Below, piece after piece: positions 57,785 through 60,000 of a stretch of 60,000 nucleotides of DNA (within the stretch, counting starts at the first letter, position 1; each line of letters starts with the position of its first letter). A program made the position numbers and the translations under genes. Location: positions 312,001 to 372,000 of the forward strand of contig NC_134034.1 in the NCBI RefSeq assembly GCF_964204645.1, written 5' to 3'. This stretch comes from Tubulanus polymorphus (taxonomy: Eukaryota > Nemertea > Palaeonemertea > Tubulaniformes > Tubulanidae). Under the pieces are notes generated by a model, which did not search any database, was not told the DNA's origin, and saw nothing but the letters and a program-made list of their open reading frames with translations.

Positions 57785-58840
57785 TTATCCAATTTTCAAA
57801 ATGTTTTTGATCCTAATGACAATAACAGCGGCTTCAAAACGAAATCTTTTATTCGTCAGACAATAAACAGTAAAATTCACACATGAATCAATCATAGTCA
57901 TTAAAAGGGAGCCTTTTCTCAGAAACATCGTCTTACTGCGTCCGAAAATGAGGCGATAAATTCTCTTTGGCAGTCGATCAAAACAACCCGGTAATTCACA
58001 GATAATATAAATTACAACAACAGCCGAAACCATCTTCAATATACCCGCATCTCTACTCCGAGCAACGCCACCTATTAGTGATTTACGGCGTTTTCTGGTC
58101 CAAGTGTAAACGGCAAATAGAACAGCGTTGACAACTATTAGAAATACGATTGGTAGATAAATGATGCCAAGCAGGTATCGATTGGCATGGGAAATAAATC
58201 TTTTCAAAATGTGGTACCTATATTTGCGAGCATACGTTACATCCGTGTACCCGTACTCGGAAAAGAAGACTGTGTAAGTGTACTGACCCGACTTCAAACA
58301 GGGCCATCTCGTTAAACCCGGTATTCGGCGTGGTATCATCCAATCGTAGTAAAGTAAAATCGCCAACAACAGCAGCGTGAAACAGGAGCAATTAATAGTT
58401 AAAGGTCTCCAGAAGCGTTTGAAATTCAAGGGGAAGATTATGACTATGATTCGCTCTAAACTCACAATAACGACGAGCCAGTTTCTCATAAACTGCGACG
58501 GATACAGGCCGAAATAGGCTACAATTATAAACCACCAGCCAAACTTCCAGTCATCGAAACGAAAAACCAAGTCGCCCAGATTACTGTAGATAAAATACGT
58601 TCTCAGCGGATACATGACAAAAGATGATAAACAGAACGCGAGATCAGAAACTGCTAAGAGAAAGATTGTGTGATAACAACTATTGCGTAGTCTGCGTATT
58701 ATAATAATAGTTAGAATATTCAATAGAATACCACAAACAGTAACAGGACCTATTCCTGTCATATACATGTAAACACTGAACTGGTAGTTCCATTTTATTT
58801 TCTTAGTGCAATCGAAGTGACTTGTCCTGTTCACTAACAT
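57785..58840 (-). CDS. Orphan rhodopsin-family GPCR 2, nested antisense in VPS16
   Basis: Intact single-exon frame of 351 residues with seven hydrophobic segments and a short C-tail. The extracellular N-terminus has NRTS (possible glycosylation). TM1 has GILLNILTIII, TM2 AVSDLAFCLSS, and TM3 ends LERIIVIIFPL in place of DRY. ECL2 carries Cys (RWPCLKSGQY) to pair with a Cys at the top of TM3, which I do not see clearly. TM6 has VVIYIICELPG and TM7 MIDSCVNFTVYCLTNKRF in place of NPxxY. It is similar in plan to GPCR 1 at 15258-16253, so both belong to one orphan, peptide-receptor-like family. The ligand is unknown. The gene lies antisense to VPS16 just after exon 16, and would be nested in an intron if VPS16 continues beyond the window. 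Confidence 0.88.
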   Translation of the reverse strand: MLVNRTSHFDCTKKIKWNYQFSVYMYMTGIGPVTVCGILLNILTIIIIRRLRNSCYHTIFLLAVSDLAFCLSSFVMYPLRTYFIYSNLGDLVFRFDDWKFGWWFIIVAYFGLYPSQFMRNWLVVIVSLERIIVIIFPLNFKRFWRPLTINCSCFTLLLLAILLYYDWMIPRRIPGLTRWPCLKSGQYTYTVFFSEYGYTDVTYARKYRYHILKRFISHANRYLLGIIYLPIVFLIVVNAVLFAVYTWTRKRRKSLIGGVARSRDAGILKMVSAVVVIYIICELPGCFDRLPKRIYRLIFGRSKTMFLRKGSLLMTMIDSCVNFTVYCLTNKRFRFEAAVIVIRIKNILKIG

Positions 58841-58892
58841 GACGCCTCAATCAGTGTCGACACACACACCGGTGACTGTCGCTGCTGTCGCT

Positions 58893-58897
58893 GCTAC

Positions 58898-58929
<32 letters not shown>

Positions 58930-58938
58930 GCTGCTGCA
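58893..58938 (-). repeat. CAG/CTG trinucleotide repeat upstream of GPCR 2
   Basis: About 13 GCT triplets on the plus strand, with one CCG interruption, 50-100 bp upstream of the GPCR start and so possibly in its 5' leader. Confidence 0.85.
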
Positions 58939-58939
58939 T

Positions 58940-60000
58940 GCTTTGGAATTCTAAAACGCTAATTTAATACAATTTCATTGGATAATACAATTCATCCTCA
59001 TCCTATCGTTTTCAACAGAAATTTCCGCTGACTAAACATAAACTTCTATATTTTGTGTCAGTCTGGTGAAATTGGCTTCATTCTATTTCATCGATAAAGT
59101 GTTATAGAAAGTATAATATTATCATTGGACATATTTTCGTAGAATGCAGGTTATTTTTACCGGGCTCATAATAGCTGTTACACATTACACTCGGTGAAAT
59201 CTAAATTAGGATATATAGCTCTGCAAATTGTGATAACGCGCTTTATGAATAGTTTAGTCAAATGAAGGTTCCATGTCTATCTCCATTATCTAAATACGAA
59301 TTAGTACGAGCTTTTGAATAATAAAATCTTGAAATTTTAGATTCAATTTACTGTGGAGGTGTTTTATTCGACTACTAAAAGAGATCAAGCGGCCTCAGTA
59401 GTTCAGTGAGGTAAGGCGTAAAGATGCTATTTGCCGAGTGACAAGCTGGTTCGAGTCCGTACAGTGTGCGGGCAACACTTCAATGGCCGTGGACTCGTCG
59501 TGAGGTTAAATGAATATTCTTATGTTGTTCAAGTCTTGGGAAACCAAGATCCAAGCGGCGTAAAGCGAAAACGAACAAGAAACAACATCGATGATTTGTT
59601 GGCAGGGAATTAAAGCTGTCGCGCCACGTAGGAATCTCGAGTTACTCGGTTGCGATACACGGGCAAGCAACTCGTCATCATCGTCGTGAAGGGCAGACTT
59701 AAAAAACTTCGATCCAATCGACTTTTTAAGAGCAAACAATCAAATAAATCTCAAATAAAACAACTGAAAATTTATAGAGAACTTTATAAATAATCTTTAT
59801 TTATCAATCTATTTTAAGCACCATTTTAACATTCAGGCACTGGACCAATGAGTCAGTTCCACCAAAGTGGAATCCACCGTTCCACTAATCATAGAACAGT
59901 GACTGGATTAAGATCCACAGTTTTAGTCTTTTCAAATCGAAAATGAATTCATTACATTTTAGTTCCGCGTAGAAAATTCTGCTGGTCTTGAATCTCAAAG
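58940..60000. other. Right-end region, only element remnants
   Basis: No VPS16 exon found. The stretch at 59391-59465 is tRNA-like (TAGTTCAGTGAGGTAAGGC and GGTTCGAGTCC), probably a SINE head. A 60-codon plus-strand frame (59431-59613) ending RKRTRNNIDDLLAGN has a faint likeness to the end of a retrotransposon polyprotein, without firm support. Confidence 0.45.

Noticed and set aside
59431-59739. VPS16 C-terminal exon or retrotransposon pol gene
   Set aside because: No match to VPS16 order, and only a weak likeness to a polyprotein end.

Overview
The window is eukaryotic nuclear DNA from a marine bilaterian animal. Its genes are cut by GT-AG introns of about 50 bp to 6 kb, mobile elements are of animal type (SINEs, MITEs), and one gene is a four-repeat-type CNGK channel, a family known from sperm of sea urchins, fish and other aquatic animals. 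The two orphan rhodopsin-type GPCRs, with a DSCVNF..Y motif in TM7, resemble the peptide-receptor-like expansions of lophotrochozoans, so a mollusc or relative is my best guess. I cannot prove the taxon.

Layout. 1-14.5 kb: minus-strand CNGK-like gene. I could trace 27 consecutive exons with matching phases (1,578 codons), covering channel repeats 1 and 2 completely and repeat 3 up to its C-linker. The rest, presumably repeat 4, lies off the left edge. 15.3-16.3 kb: minus-strand GPCR reading frame with two frameshifts. 16.5-40 kb: gene-poor block of satellites and minisatellites, including a 2.1 kb higher-order duplication and 153-bp and 157-bp monomers. 40.5-47.9 kb: three-exon minus-strand gene for a Pro-rich nuclear-looking protein, with a TATA box and CRE. 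49.3 kb to the right edge: plus-strand VPS16 (HOPS/CORVET subunit), 16 exons traced, with a nonsense codon, a phase break and a frameshift. An intact GPCR lies antisense inside a VPS16 intron at 57.8-58.8 kb.

Main points of interest. (1) The K+-type CNG channel has three GYGD filters in one chain and a 59-residue Asp/Glu-rich insertion in the outer turret of repeat 3. (2) Several of its introns carry minisatellites that start exactly at a splice site and copy it: an array of 11 donor copies after exon 10 and an array of acceptor copies before exon 6. (3) VPS16 and the first GPCR carry coding lesions while the 27 channel exons carry none. (4) Perfect TGACGTCA elements lie just upstream of three gene starts. 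(5) Two satellite monomers are multiples of three bases long, so they create long spurious-looking reading frames.

The channel would act in a cGMP-gated, K+-selective (hyperpolarising) pathway, VPS16 in endosome-lysosome tethering, and the GPCRs at the cell surface. Nothing in the sequence links these genes functionally.
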